From positions 434,001 through 498,000 of the forward strand of contig JAUIMM010000701.1 of assembly GCA_031769625.1 (NCBI GenBank): 64,000 nt of DNA. Direction: 5' to 3'. Shown here piece by piece: positions 9,854 through 20,028 of the stretch. The DNA is from Taudactylus pleione. Taxonomy: Eukaryota; Chordata; Amphibia; Anura; Myobatrachidae. Position numbers and translations under genes: made by a program. The notes under the pieces were generated by a model. That model searched no databases. It was not told the origin of the DNA and saw only the letters and a program-made list of their open reading frames with translations. The stretch's first letter is position 1. Each line of letters begins with the position of its first letter.

Positions 9854-11759
9854 CGGTCCGGGCCTCCCTTTGGGGGATCCCAGGGTGGGAGGCCGCCTGC
9901 TGCAGTTCGCCCAGTGTTGGTCGGTCACTACGACAGACACTTGGGTTCTGGAGGTGGTCTCCCACGGGTACGCCCTCTCCTTCGGGCACAGACCCCCGGC
10001 TCGATTCTTCACCACGGGTCTACCATCAGACCGGAACAAGGCTACGGAGCTGCGGAAGGTATTGCACACTATGCTCCAGGCTGGAGTTATAGTGCTTGTT
10101 CCATTCTCCCAGAGGGGCCAGGGTTTCTATTCAAATCTTTTTTTGGTACAGAAACCCAATGGGTCGTATCGTCTGATTCTCAACCTCAAAGCACTCAACA
10201 AGTCTTTGCGGGTACCGAAGTTTCGGATGGAGACCCTACGGTCCATCATTCTGGCGCTGGAACCTGGGGACTACATGGTGTCATTGGACATACAGGACGC
10301 TTACCTGCATGTCCCTATTCTTTTGCGCCATCAACAGTTCCTCAGGTTTGCAATCCGCAGCGACCACTTCCAGTTTCGGGCGTTACCTTTTGGCCTGGCG
10401 ACAGCACCGCGTGTTTTCACCAAGGTGATGGCGGTCATGGCGGCTTCTCTGCGGCTGCAGGGAGTCCGCATGTTGCCGTACTTGGACGACCTGCTATTGG
10501 TGGCGGGATCTCCAGAGCTCCTGTTACGCCACTTGGACCTGACCATTGCCCTGCTGCAACGGCACGGCTGGCTAATCAACTGGCAGAAGTCCACTCTAAT
10601 CCCGTCTCGGAGGATTCTGCATCTTGGAGCCTTATTGGACTCGGGACAGCAAAAGATCTTCGTGACGGAGGAAAAGATCTCTGCTTTGCAGTCAAGGGTG
10701 CGCAGTTGTCTGCACAGCCGCCGGGTGTCTCTACACTCGGCGATGAGGTTACTGGGCTCCATGGTGTCTATGTTCGACATGGTGGAATATGCCCAGTTTC
10801 ACTCGAGACCTCTGCAGCACCTGATCCTGTCAAAGTGGAACGGGCTGCCTCAGTCTCTGAAGTCGCAGACGATTGTGTTCACCCCGGAGGTTCGCCTGTC
10901 CCTTGCTTGGTGGTTACAGACGACCCACCTCAGCGAGGGACGTCCGTTCTGGGTTCCAAATTGGGTCCTGTTGACAACGGACGCCAGTCTTCGGGGCTGG
11001 GGAGCAGTTTCGGGTCCACATCTGTTCCAGGGCAGGTGGACGCCGACAGAAGCGGAGCTTCCAATCAATATCTTGGAACTCCGTACGGTCTTCAATGCTC
11101 TCCAGCAGGCACATCGGTTTCTCCAGGGTCACCCGGTACAGGTCCAGTCGGACAACGCTACCACCGTGGCCTACATAAACAGGCAAGGAGGAACCCGAAG
11201 CCGGGCGGCTCTCGTAGAGGTGTCTCGGATCCTGGTTTGGGCGGAGCGCAATCTTCCGGCCATATCAGCGGTCTTCATCCCGGGAGTGCTCAATTGCGAG
11301 GCGGACTTTCTAAGTCGCCAGGACGTTCATCCAGGGGAATGGTCCCTGCACCCGGACGTTTTTCTACTACTGGTGGACAGATGGGGTCTTCCAGAGATCG
11401 ACCTCATGGCGTCCCGGCACAACAACAAGTTGCCGGTGTACTGGTCTCGCACAAGAGACGAAGGGGCGTCTCTGGTGGATGCTCTGTCCGTCCGGTGGAC
11501 GTTCCGGTTCGCATACCTGTTCCCTCCGGTCTCCCTTCTTCCACGGGTAATCCGGAAATTCAAACAGGAAGGAGGGACGCTCCTGTTGATAGCTCCCGCG
11601 TGGCCCAGACGGCACTGGTTCTCAGACCTTCGGGGTCTGTCCGTGGACAGTCCTCTGCGGTTGCCGCTACGACCGGACCTTCTGTCTCAGGGTCCTTGTC
11701 GTCACCCGGACCTGACTCGGCTGTCTTTGACGGCGTGGCTGTTGAGACGGCCATGCTGA
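9633..11759 (+). CDS. DIRS reverse transcriptase-RNase H polyprotein, unbroken frame
   Basis: The open frame is 708 codons. Recognisable homology starts after about residue 85; the first part overlaps ORF1 in another frame and may not be translated. Reverse transcriptase motifs follow: NLFLVQKPNGSYRLILNLK, SLDIQDAYLHVPI with the first catalytic aspartate, LPFGLATAPRVF, and LPYLDDLLLV with the paired aspartates. RNase H follows with LLTTDASLRGWGAV, INILELRTVFNAL, QSDNATTVAYINRQGGTRS and PGVLNCEADFLSR, so the acidic active-site residues are present. The stop TGA at 11757-11759 overlaps an ATG at 11753 of the recombinase frame. It makes cDNA from the element RNA. All motifs look intact although the neighbouring genes are broken. 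Confidence 0.92.
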   Translation: MWPRWRQPNRLVSRRPLLLLVLDHRPFGHLGPRAGPNHSCFLVRLALRNRSSPGSRHGVPDVRPPSQMTSLRPDGPGLPLGDPRVGGRLLQFAQCWSVTTTDTWVLEVVSHGYALSFGHRPPARFFTTGLPSDRNKATELRKVLHTMLQAGVIVLVPFSQRGQGFYSNLFLVQKPNGSYRLILNLKALNKSLRVPKFRMETLRSIILALEPGDYMVSLDIQDAYLHVPILLRHQQFLRFAIRSDHFQFRALPFGLATAPRVFTKVMAVMAASLRLQGVRMLPYLDDLLLVAGSPELLLRHLDLTIALLQRHGWLINWQKSTLIPSRRILHLGALLDSGQQKIFVTEEKISALQSRVRSCLHSRRVSLHSAMRLLGSMVSMFDMVEYAQFHSRPLQHLILSKWNGLPQSLKSQTIVFTPEVRLSLAWWLQTTHLSEGRPFWVPNWVLLTTDASLRGWGAVSGPHLFQGRWTPTEAELPINILELRTVFNALQQAHRFLQGHPVQVQSDNATTVAYINRQGGTRSRAALVEVSRILVWAERNLPAISAVFIPGVLNCEADFLSRQDVHPGEWSLHPDVFLLLVDRWGLPEIDLMASRHNNKLPVYWSRTRDEGASLVDALSVRWTFRFAYLFPPVSLLPRVIRKFKQEGGTLLLIAPAWPRRHWFSDLRGLSVDSPLRLPLRPDLLSQGPCRHPDLTRLSLTAWLLRRPC

Positions 11760-12533
11760 GGTCCCGGGGGTTTTCCAGCTCTGTGGTGCGTACCATGTTG
11801 CGAGCTCGGAAACCGTCTTCCGCGAGGATATACCATCGCGTGTGGCATACGTTCTTCCAGTGGTGTCGACCGAGAGGTTATGCACCGCGGGAGTCTCGTC
11901 TGTCTCGGATTCTCGCCTTCCTGCCATCGGGACTGGATCATGGGCTTCGCCTTGCTTCTTTGAAGGTACAGGTTTCGGCCCTTTCACCGTAGGATTGCTA
12001 CAATCCCGGATGTGCGCACCTTTATGCAAGGTGTTGTCCGCATTCAGCCGCCCTTTGTTCCACCTGTGGCGCCTTGGGATTTGGCTGTGGTCCTGAGGGC
12101 TCTCCAAGGACCGCCGTTTGAACCACTGGGCTCAGTGGATCTTAAATGGCTAACAGCTAAGACTGTTTTCCTTCTGGCTATTGCTTCGGCCAGACGTGTT
12201 TCTGAGTTAGGGGCTCTTTCTTGTAGACCCCCTTTCTTGGTTTTTCATGGGAACAGGGCAGTACTCCGCACTCGGCCCGAGTTTCTTCCCAAAGTTGTTT
12301 CCCAGTTTCATGTTAACGAGGAAATCGTTGTTCCGGTCTTTAACTCACCGGGTCTTTCCGTGGGTGAGGCCTCTTTGGATGTTGTGCGGGCCTTAAGGAC
12401 TTATGTTGACCGCACTTCTTCGTTTAGGAAGTCGGACGCTTTGTTTGTCCTCTATGGCTTCCGTAAAAAGGGTTGGCCTGCTTCAAAGCAAACTTTGGCA
12501 GCCTGGATTTCATTCATTAATTTATTGAATTAG
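11753..12533 (+). pseudogene. DIRS tyrosine recombinase, frameshifted and 3'-truncated
   Basis: From ATG 11753 the frame reads MLRSRGFSSSVV...RARKPSSARIYHRVW, the N-terminal core-binding region. It meets a TAG at 11990-11992, and the protein continues in the next frame with RIATIPDVRTFMQG. The catalytic domain shows ASARRVSELGAL, with the first active-site arginine. The sequence then diverges after KKGWPASKQTLAAW, so the HxxR box and the nucleophilic tyrosine are absent. Similarity to copy 2 indicates that the reading frame extends about 15 codons upstream and overlaps the RT frame. Confidence 0.88.
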
Positions 12534-12535
12534 CA

Positions 12536-12735
12536 ATATACAGCTATAATATCTTCCATCATGATCCAGTTCACTCAGAAAAAAAGGCCCCGCTCCTGTT
12601 CCTAAGTGTCTTCCTATTTCAGTAACCTGTGCGTGAAATAGATGTTTACAGCACAATGCACAGCATCAAGACTTGGAAATTGAGGGGGGAAAAGCTACAT
12701 ACGTATATACAGTATAACGGGATGTAGTGGGTATC
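12536..12735. other. Junction after truncated DIRS, nothing recognised
   Basis: AT-rich sequence between the DIRS break and the next repeat. No duplicated target was found. Confidence 0.4.
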
Positions 12736-13165
12736 AGTATGTAGTGGGTATGCCAGCCGTCGATATACCGACACCAAAATGCCGACGCCGCTATCCCGAA
12801 GCGGATCAGGATATCAGCGTTGGCATCTCGACCGCCGGAATCCCAACCGATGGATTTGGTTAAGTATGCACGGTTAGCACGGGGAAGGGGGGCTTAGGTA
12901 CCCCCCAGGGAGGGTTAGTGTTAGGCTGCAGGGAGGGGGGTTAGGGTTAAGCATCACCAGGGGGAGGTTAGGGTTAGGCTCCCCTAAGGGAGGGTTAGGG
13001 TGCAGGAAGGGGGGTTAGAGTTAGGCATCACCGGGCGAGGTTAGGGTTAGGCAACCACCAGGGATGTTAGGGTTAGGCACCACTAAGGGGGTGTTAGGGG
13101 AGGGAGAGGGTTAGCTTACCACAGCCGTCGGGATTCTCCACCTTCGCTCCCAACCCAGTATAACA
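12736..13165. repeat. Telomere-like minisatellite element 2
   Basis: The G-rich strand is on +: AGGGTTAGGGTTAGGC-type units spaced by GGGGGAGG from about 12890 to 13110. GC-rich ends carry CCGACGCCGCTATCCCGA, GGATATCAGCG and CAGCCGTCGGGATTC. It is in the opposite orientation to the island at 2185. Confidence 0.8.
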
Positions 13166-13565
13166 ACTACAGCTTCACAATGCATGGGCATGTATGCCAA
13201 CAATAATACACTCAAAGTGAGACTTTAAAGTGTTAAGCCATTATAACTACACAACATAATAACTCTGCCCTTGAAAAGGTTTATTTCAAAATAAAAATAG
13301 AATAGGCACAATTTTAACTACCTTTTCCCATTAAAAGCTGTTGTCATTGCCAGAAACATAGAGGAAACATTTGTAAGGAAATGATATTCATACAGTAACT
13401 ACCAACACAACCCACTCAGTTCCCTCAGTCTAAAACTTTGTTCTTTGTAACTGCTCATACAACTAGGGGAGGACAAGGGGAGTCACAGGAAGCCATGTAA
13501 AGAAAAGTTTATGAAATCTTCTGCTTTGCAAAAGTAAGAAATGGCTGCTCTTAGCTATTAATCAA
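13166..13565. other. Intronic stretch, nothing recognised
   Basis: AT-rich, with no convincing open frame, terminal repeat or hairpin. Confidence 0.45.
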
Positions 13566-14962
13566 GGGCCTGATTCAGTAAGGATCACAGTTGATTATAT
13601 GCACGCAATCATCTGATTGTAGCGTACTGTGGATGCATCGCAGTTTGCGTGCACAAACTGGCCCCTGCGATCGGGACTGAGATTGCAGAGGCTATGCAGA
13701 CCCATCTCAGAGTGATTGACAGGAAGTGCCATTTGTGGGTGGTGACGGGGGTGGTGGTTGGCCGAACACAGGCTTGCCAGTGCGTTGGGACTGCATGGCA
13801 TGGCCGTGCATAAATTAGCCACTGCGATATCAGAAGCAGCCTGAGAGCTCATATCGTGCGCTGAAGTAAGCAATTCCTGAGTGAGGTCTAACCTGCCTTA
13901 ACTGTGCGCATGGGTCCGATGTTACTCGATGTTACCGATTGTTTTGCTATGTTGCCAAAGTATACGGATGTGAGTAAGGGGAAGTGAGCAATCAGGTCCA
14001 AGGTGACCATACTGTTAAGAGCCACAAGGCCATGATGACATGATTCAACATGAATTGTATCGTCAAACTCCTGAGCCACTCACTTCACCCGGGCATGCGG
14101 GAGACAGTGTGACTCTTTCGGGGGAGCACGCCTAAACTTGGGACTCTGGCGGATATTTGGAGAGGGTTTGCAAGCTTGGTATTATAAATGTCCCCTGGCG
14201 TAACTAGGACAGTGTGGGAGTGCAGCCCATACCGGGTTACACCATCCGAGGTGGTGACACCAAAATAGCAGAGCTGTTCTGCTAGTTTTTGGTGTCACCC
14301 ACTTAGATGCTGTCACATCATCCACGGTGCTAGGAAAGGCTGGGGGCAGCCCAGCATCTCCCAGAGCATTGGACAAGCAAGAACGGGGCGTGTTATGTCG
14401 CCACCCCCCAAAAATAGTAAATAATGGGGGCATGGCCTAATGGATACAATGCCACTCCGCCCTTTCTTAGAGAACGATCACATAGTGTATGCAGACACCC
14501 ACCAGCCTGTTTTAAGATGCCCACTTGTGCACGTCATGTCCAGAAAGTGTATGAAACCATCGGTACATCAGGAAACATCGGATGATATCGCAGCGCTTGA
14601 GGTTGACCATACCCTGCCGCAAGCACTGAGAGCACTTTAGTGTAAAAACAAGCCAGGTACTATGATGCTGTCTTTTAATCATGCACACCTCTAAAACGCT
14701 GTTGAGATGCTCAGGCACGCCTGCGTTTGCACCTCCACTCCCCCGTTTTTAATGGCTAGCCCCTGTTACCACCTACAAATGGCTTTCCCTGTCATTCACT
14801 GTGCTGGGCTGTCTATGTGCAGCGAGCGAATGCATTATGAACTTTCGCTAAGGTATGCACATGCGCACCGAGATGCATACGCATGCGCACCATGCATACA
14901 CACTGCATACCATCGGCAGCAGCGAGAGTGTGCATCTTAGCGAGCGGGTCTGAATCAGGCCC
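13566..14962. mobile_element. Composite of GGGCC-ended MITEs interrupted by a hAT-like relic
   Basis: The left end GGGCCTGATTCAGT (13566) and the right end CTGAATCAGGCCC (to 14962) belong to the same terminal type. The left interior (GATTGACAGGAAGTGCCATT, GTGGGTGGTGACGGGGGTGG) matches the MITEs at 38889 and 59023. The right interior (CCCGTTTTTAATGGC, CTGTTACCACC) matches 36168 and 57173. Between them, about 14190-14430 begins with CTGGCGTAACTAGGACAGTG and contains a GGTGGTGACACCAAAA / TTTTTGGTGTCACCC hairpin, like hAT relics. It is probably two MITEs plus one insertion; exact joints are uncertain. Confidence 0.65.
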
Positions 14963-15011
14963 TAAGTGTACTCCACCCATAGTGACGCTCCTGCATCATT
15001 TAACATTTTCT

Positions 15012-15146
15012 TCAGGTTCCATAGGGTCCACAGGAATTACCTTGGGGGTATGTGGTTGGAGTGATCCAGGCACCAAACAGTTACAAGCTTTAGCTCCCAG
15101 GATGCACAGGGTCCTCCTCCATATATACCCTGCCCCTGGCTACAGG
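15012..15146 (+). repeat. DIRS copy 2 left inverted terminal repeat
   Basis: It shares CCATAGGGTCCACAGGAA, TGTGGTTGGAGTGATCCAGG and CTCCATATATACC with the reverse complement of 17574-17712. Confidence 0.9.
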
Positions 15147-15159
15147 CATTTTTTTACTG

Positions 15160-15720
15160 AAGGGCAGGCCTGTCCAGATACAGTCCGACAACGCGACCGC
15201 ACTAGCCTACCTCAACCATCAGGGAGGCACTCGAAGTCTGGCAGCCATGGCGGAAGACATTCTGGTGTGCAGAATGTCATCTTCCAGCATTCTCAGCAGT
15301 ATTTATACCAGGAGTCCTCAACTGGGAAGCGGACTTCCTAAGTCATCAGGATATACACGCTGGGGAATAGGCTCTTCATCCAGATGTCTTTCAGATCTTA
15401 GTGGACAATTGGTGACTACCAGAGGTAGACCTCATGGCCTCGGACCACAACCACAAGGTCCTCAGGTACGGGTTCAGAACCAGGGATCCCTCAGCCGATT
15501 TTGTGGACGCTCTAACAGTGAAGTGGCACTTCAAGCTAGCGTATCTCTTTCTTTCGATCTCCCTCCTCCCAAGGGTCATAAGGAAATTCAAGCAAGAGGG
15601 CGGCACAGTAATACTGATAGCCCCTGCTTGGCACAGTTGCCATTGGTTCACCGACCTTCAGTCTCTCCATAGATACTCCATGGCCTCTTCCTCTATGGCC
15701 GGACCTGTTAACACAGGGTC
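15160..15720 (+). pseudogene. DIRS copy 2 RNase H remnant
   Basis: The start reads IQSDNATALAYLNHQGGTRS, and a later frame reads LTVKWHFKLAYLFLSISLLP followed by RVIRKFKQEGGTVILIAPAW. Both are the tail of the RT-RNase H protein found intact at 9633-11759. At least two frame changes are needed to follow it. Active-site residues upstream are deleted. Confidence 0.85.
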
Positions 15721-15739
15721 CCTGCCTGCATCCGGACCT

Positions 15740-16800
15740 TCCCCGTCTGTCTTTGACGGCGTGGCTCTTGAATCTTCCATCCTAAGAGCCAAGGGTTTTA
15801 CTGCCTCTGTAATTCAGACGATGCTTAGGGCACGAAAGTCTTCCTCTGTCCTCATCTATTTCATTATTTGGCACTCATATTTTCAGATCCTGAAGTTTTT
15901 AGGGTCTCACGAGTGCTTGCTTTTCTCCAGGCTGGGTTAGACCTGGGTCTCCGCCTGGCCACCCTGAGAGTTCAAGTGTCTGCACTCTCACTTTGGTTTC
16001 AGCGAAGGATTGCCCCTCTGCCTGACATTTTTTCAGGGTGTTCTGATGGTTCAGCCTCCCTTTGTCCCTCCGGTAGCTCCGTAGGATTTGTCTTTGGTTC
16101 TCAGGGCTCTACAGGCTCCCCTGTTTGAACCCCTGAAATCAGTAGACCTCAAGTGGTTGACAGCGAAGACAGTTTTTCTTCTTGCTATCTCTTCTGCCCG
16201 CAGGGTCTCTGATATGGCAGCCCTTTCTTGTCGCTCTCCCTTTTGATTTTTCACCAGGATAGAGCTGTTCTTTGTACCAGAGCGGGTTACCTTCCTAAGG
16301 TAGTATTCCTGTTTCATGTACATGAAGAAATAGTGGTTCCAGCTTTCCAGTCTTCAGATCTTTTTGTAGGTGAAGCATCTCTGGATGTGGTGCGGGCCCT
16401 ATGTAACTACGTGGATTGTACCAACTCCTGTAGGAAATCGGATTCTCCTTTTGTGTTGTATGGCTGTCATAAGTGAGGTTGGCCAGCTAACAGACTCTGG
16501 CTAGATGGCTTCGTATGACGATTTCTCAGGCTTACACACAAGCTGATCTCTCTGTTCCAAATACAGTGACAGCACATTCTACCATTCTACTCGACCTGTG
16601 GGACCATCGTGGGCATTTCGTCGTGGTGCCCTCTGCTGAACAATTGTGGAAGGCAGCCACGTGGTCTTCCGTACACACTTTTCTCAAATTTTACTCCTTT
16701 GAAACTTTTGCCTCTCAGGATGCTTTCTTTGGGCGCCGGATTCTCCTTTCTGCTAAACAGGAATGTCCCACCCTTAAGGGAACTGCTTTTGTACATCCCC
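15740..16800 (+). pseudogene. DIRS copy 2 tyrosine recombinase pseudogene
   Basis: Segments run from FDGVALESSILRAKGFTASV through LKWLTAKTVFLLAISSARRV to KAATWSSVHTFLKFYSF, the C-terminal region that carries the tyrosine nucleophile. It therefore covers the part lost from copy 1. Stops and frame changes occur at about 15940, 16130, 16245 and 16475. The protein is dead, but the region shows the family's full recombinase length. Confidence 0.85.
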
Positions 16801-16830
16801 AAGGTAATCCTATGGAACCCGAAGAAGAAA

Positions 16831-16880
16831 ATAAGAGTTATGGTATAACAAACCTTTGTTAACTCTTTTTCTTCAAGGTC
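16831..16880 (+). repeat. DIRS internal complementary region
   Basis: These 50 bases are the reverse complement of 17705-17754 with a single mismatch (49/50). In DIRS elements this region guides circularisation of the cDNA by pairing with both termini. Confidence 0.9.
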
Positions 16881-16889
16881 ACAAGGCAC

Positions 16890-17031
16890 CCAGCCTAACG
16901 CACTTGGTGTTATTGGGTAATCTATTTTCTTTTGTATTTCAATGATTCCCTCTTCTTAGAGTGTTTCTGATGTACAATTGTCCTTCCTTCTCCTTTTTCC
17001 TTCTCCTGCCTTGGGCTTGGTAACAAACTAA
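16890..17031. other. DIRS 3' spacer before the MITE
   Basis: Pyrimidine-rich stretch (16970-17010) between the internal complementary region and the inserted MITE. Nothing coding was seen. Confidence 0.5.
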
Positions 17032-17570
17032 GGCCCTCATTCAGAGGCGGTCGCAAGAAGCGATCGCTCTCTCTGAATGAGGGCGGCCGCTTGTTTGTTT
17101 AAGTGCGGCCTCCTGGTCGCTAGCTAAGCTGTGGGTTGCCACCCACAGCTTAACGACTGACCAGGGTGATGGTCGCAATGGTCAAGACCATCGCGACCAT
17201 CGGGGCTTGCGACGAGACCCTAAGGTTGGGTCTCGGCAACCGCAAGCCCCAGGGAGCTTCCTGCTCTGATCGAGCAGGAAGCTCCCCACTGACATCACTA
17301 CTGATGTCAGTGCGGCTGCCCACAAAACGGCAGACGTTCGCTTGGAAACGCCTCCGTTTGTGTAGCCACCCCCCGCCCCACCTACAAAAAGGGGCGAGCT
17401 GTCGATCACCATCGACAGCTGCCCCTTTTGTAGTGAGCTCCGGAGCGAGAGAGTTTCTTTCTCGCTCCGGGCCTTGCGCATGCGCAGTGCGGCCGCTGCG
17501 CATGCGCAGGGCCTTTACATCGACCCGGTTGCAAGCGCTCATCGCTTGCGACCGGGTCTGAATGAGACCC
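17032..17570. mobile_element. Hairpin-chain MITE, copy 3, nested in DIRS copy 2
   Basis: The ends are GGCCCTCATTCAGAG and CTGAATGAGACCC, with TAA duplicated at 17029-17031 and 17571-17573. Relative to copy 2 it is inverted and carries the same order of hairpins with different stem sequences, for example GAGCTTCCTGCTC/GAGCAGGAAGCTC at 17254-17284. The insertion post-dates the DIRS copy. Confidence 0.88.
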
Positions 17571-17573
17571 TAA

Positions 17574-17712
17574 GTGCCTGTAGCCAGGGGCGAGGTATAT
17601 ATGGAGTAGAACCCAGTACATCCTGGGAGTTAAAGCTTGTAACTGTTTGGTGCCTGGATCACTCCAACCACACCCCCCCCAAGGTATTTCCTGTGGACCC
17701 TATGGACCTTGA
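17574..17712 (-). repeat. DIRS copy 2 right inverted terminal repeat
   Basis: Reverse complement of 15012-15146. The adjoining 17705-17754 extends beyond the inverted repeat and pairs with the internal complementary region. Confidence 0.9.
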
Positions 17713-17847
17713 AGAAAAAGAGTTAACAAAGGTATGTTATACCATAACTCTTATTTTTAATGTAAATCATTGAATAGTGTATGCATACAATTTGTGAATT
17801 TGGTTTTGTTTCCTTATTTATCACTACTACTAATGTTATGTTACTAT

Positions 17848-18222
17848 GGGCCTGATTCAGAGTAGTGCACAAACCCGATGGTTTGCCTACTACTCCGATG
17901 TTAGAAGATTGGCACATAAGTAGAATATGTACTGCGGGATCTCAGACAGTTCCCCAAAACTGCAGCCTGATTGACAGGCTATGGATGTTTGAGGGATAGG
18001 AGGGGACAGGGCCAGCCTGCATTCCCAAAAACGGGGGCATCTTCTGACGCAGAATTCCAGGCCCTGGCTACGGATATGAGACGGCCATCTGAGTAACATG
18101 AGGGATAAGCAGATGGCCAATGGTCTTGCTAGTAATCCGATGGCAGCTGCAGATCATGCATGCAGGAGGCATCTATTTACACCAGCAGCGATGCTAACAG
18201 CGTACTACTCTGAATCAGGCCC
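17848..18222. mobile_element. MITE with GGGCCTGATTCAG ends
   Basis: The ends are GGGCCTGATTCAGAGTA and TACTCTGAATCAGGCCC, with an inner GCAGCTGCAGATCATGCATGC segment. The 3-bp flanks (TAT and TCT) do not match perfectly, so the duplication is decayed. It is non-coding. Confidence 0.75.
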
Positions 18223-18629
18223 TCTCCTCTCAAAGTGTGTCCGTGATTGAGATGCACTTTCAATTTCTCCCCAGTTGGTATAGGTGTCCAAGTGTTCTGT
18301 GTAAAATGATCCCGGGTCTTCTCAACTCCTGTTGGCGCTGTGTAGATACAGCAAGTCCCCCTTCCATACTTAGTGGAACTTGTCCTAAGCTCCTGGAGTT
18401 GTGGAATATAGTTATTCAGATCACCAAGGTGGTTGTTGGAGGCTGGGCACCATCTGACCATGATTCCTGGTTGCTTAATCTAATAGAGTTACCTATCTCT
18501 AGATATAAGAAGTCATCAAGGCTGTGACTGACCCGGCCAGCGCTACACATAGAGGACAGGGCCACAGTGCAGTCAGCAGTGCACTACTGTGTAATAAATT
18601 GCAGTAGTCTCTGCAGAGGGGTCAGAGGA
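18223..18629. other. Intronic stretch, nothing recognised
   Basis: No supported gene, terminal repeat or tandem repeat. Confidence 0.4.
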
Positions 18630-19095
18630 GCGGGTTGGGTATGGGAGACCGGCAGTCGGCAATCCGATGCTCAGAATGCAGACGGGCTAGGTAAGTATCC
18701 TATTCCTCCCCCCTTTACCCCCTAACCCTCCCTTCCTGCATCCTAACCATCCCTACCCCGCACCCTAACCCTCCTGGTTAGTGCCTAAACCTAACCCTTC
18801 CCCCCTTAGTACCTAAACCTAACCATCCTCCCCTTAGTGCCTAACACCCCCCCCCTAGTGGTACCTAACCCTAACCCCTCTGTTTGCAGCCTAACCCTAA
18901 CCTCCCCCTTCCCACAGCCTAACCCTAACTCCCCCCCCCCCCCCGTGGTGCCTAAACCAACCACCACCCCCATCCCATGACTGAACGCTAACCCGGCCCG
19001 CTATACTTATGATCGGGATGTCAGTTGTCGGGATTCCGGTGTTGGCATTTCCACTGATGTAGGGATGCCGCTGTTCTGGCCGCGGGTCGGGATTC
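18630..19095. repeat. Telomere-like minisatellite element 3
   Basis: C-rich units (CCTAACCCTAACC..., CCTAAACCTAACCCTTCC) run from about 18715 to 18990. The right flank carries GATCGGGATGTCAG, GTCGGGATTCCGGTG and GGTCGGGATTCCGGC. Confidence 0.8.
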
Positions 19096-19192
19096 CGGCA
19101 CCTACACACAATCCATTTTAATTCCAGGTTGTGAGGCAACAAAACATGAAAAATGCAAAGGGGGGGTGAATACTTTTGCAGGGCACTGTGTA
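19096..19192. mobile_element. Tc1/mariner terminal fragment
   Basis: CCATTTTAATTCCAGGTTGT, AAACATGAAAAATGCAAAGG and GGTGAATACTTTTGCAGGGC resemble the inner and outer ends of the vertebrate Tc1 family also seen at 2040. It is followed by a (TA)n-rich tract (19192-19260). Confidence 0.65.
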
Positions 19193-19265
19193 GATATATA
19201 TATATACTGTGTATATATGTGTAAATATACTGTATATATATATATATATATATATACATACACAT
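19193..19265. repeat. TA/TATG-rich simple repeat
   Basis: Alternating AT with GTATATA units. Nothing further. Confidence 0.85.
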
Positions 19266-20028
19266 ATAGGTCATAAAATATACCAATTCTTTTTCCCAGT
19301 ATAGTTGCTTTGTGGGCCTCTATTATTGAGTTCCCCTGTGAGCCCTTTATGCTCCTGTCCGCCACTATAAAGGGATGATATGGCAAGCCTATCTATGTAT
19401 ATGTGCACAATGTATAGTTAGTAAGGGGGAAAGGTTTATGTGGCAGATAACAGTGCATTTTGCTATAATTGTATTTGCAGAATTACACACAGGATAACTA
19501 ACAAACCGTTCCTCAAGTACTGCTAACAAGTACATTTTGGAGATTACGTATGGGTGAGATCATGCTGGGAAAGGAAATTAGATCATTTTGTTTGTACATC
19601 ATTAAATGTATACTAACATATAACTTACATGCAGTTTAAATTTGTGTTGAAACATAACATTTAGTGGTGCATAATTACTAACTATTATAGAAACAGCAGG
19701 TTTTCCTTATTGCTGCTACTCTACCTGTATAACCTGATTTTTGTTTTCACAATGCTGCAAACAATAGTTATTTAGTATTGCCACTATTTTATGTACAGTA
19801 GCCTTGGTATCCTTAGCTTGGCTACAGAATTGCTAGGAGTAAACTAATAGTTGTGACTGCAACAGGATCGTATTCAAGTGGCCTACAGAAGAAGCATGAA
19901 GGAGAGAGGGGCATCTTCAGGAAGAGAAGCTTGTTTCAGTCAAATGAATGACAGAACTTTATTTCTTCTCTTGTGCTAAAATCCATTATCTAACTGTACA
20001 ATAATGCAGGAATGATAACAGGGCTCTA
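19266..20028. other. Intronic stretch, nothing recognised
   Basis: AT-rich, with no gene or repeat boundary recognised. Confidence 0.45.

Larger units (their letters stand above)
7313..12535 (+). mobile_element. DIRS-like retrotransposon, copy 1 (3'-truncated)
   Basis: The element runs from a left terminal repeat (7313-7460) through a gag-like frame, an RT-RNase H frame and a tyrosine-recombinase frame. It breaks off inside the recombinase at about 12535. The left terminus matches the inverted termini of copy 2 at 15012, with shared GTCCATAGGG, CCACAGGA, TACCTTGGGG, GGCACCAAA and CCCAGGATGCAC. DIRS elements integrate through a tyrosine recombinase and make no target-site duplication. The right terminus and internal complementary region are missing here. 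Confidence 0.93.
15012..17756 (+). mobile_element. DIRS-like retrotransposon, copy 2: internally deleted, both termini present
   Basis: Inverted terminal repeats lie at 15012-15146 and 17574-17712. The internal complementary region lies at 16831-16880. The coding part jumps straight from the left terminus to the end of RNase H (QSDNATALAYLNHQGGTRS, about 15178), so gag and most of RT are gone. The recombinase region follows, with many stops. A hairpin-chain MITE (17032-17570) was inserted just before the right terminus. This arrangement is diagnostic for DIRS1-type rather than Ngaro- or PAT-type elements. Confidence 0.92.

Noticed and set aside
9914..11992. 692-codon frame overlapping the RT frame
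   Set aside because: Only its last 80 codons (recombinase) show homology. The earlier part is the shadow of the RT-RNase H frame.
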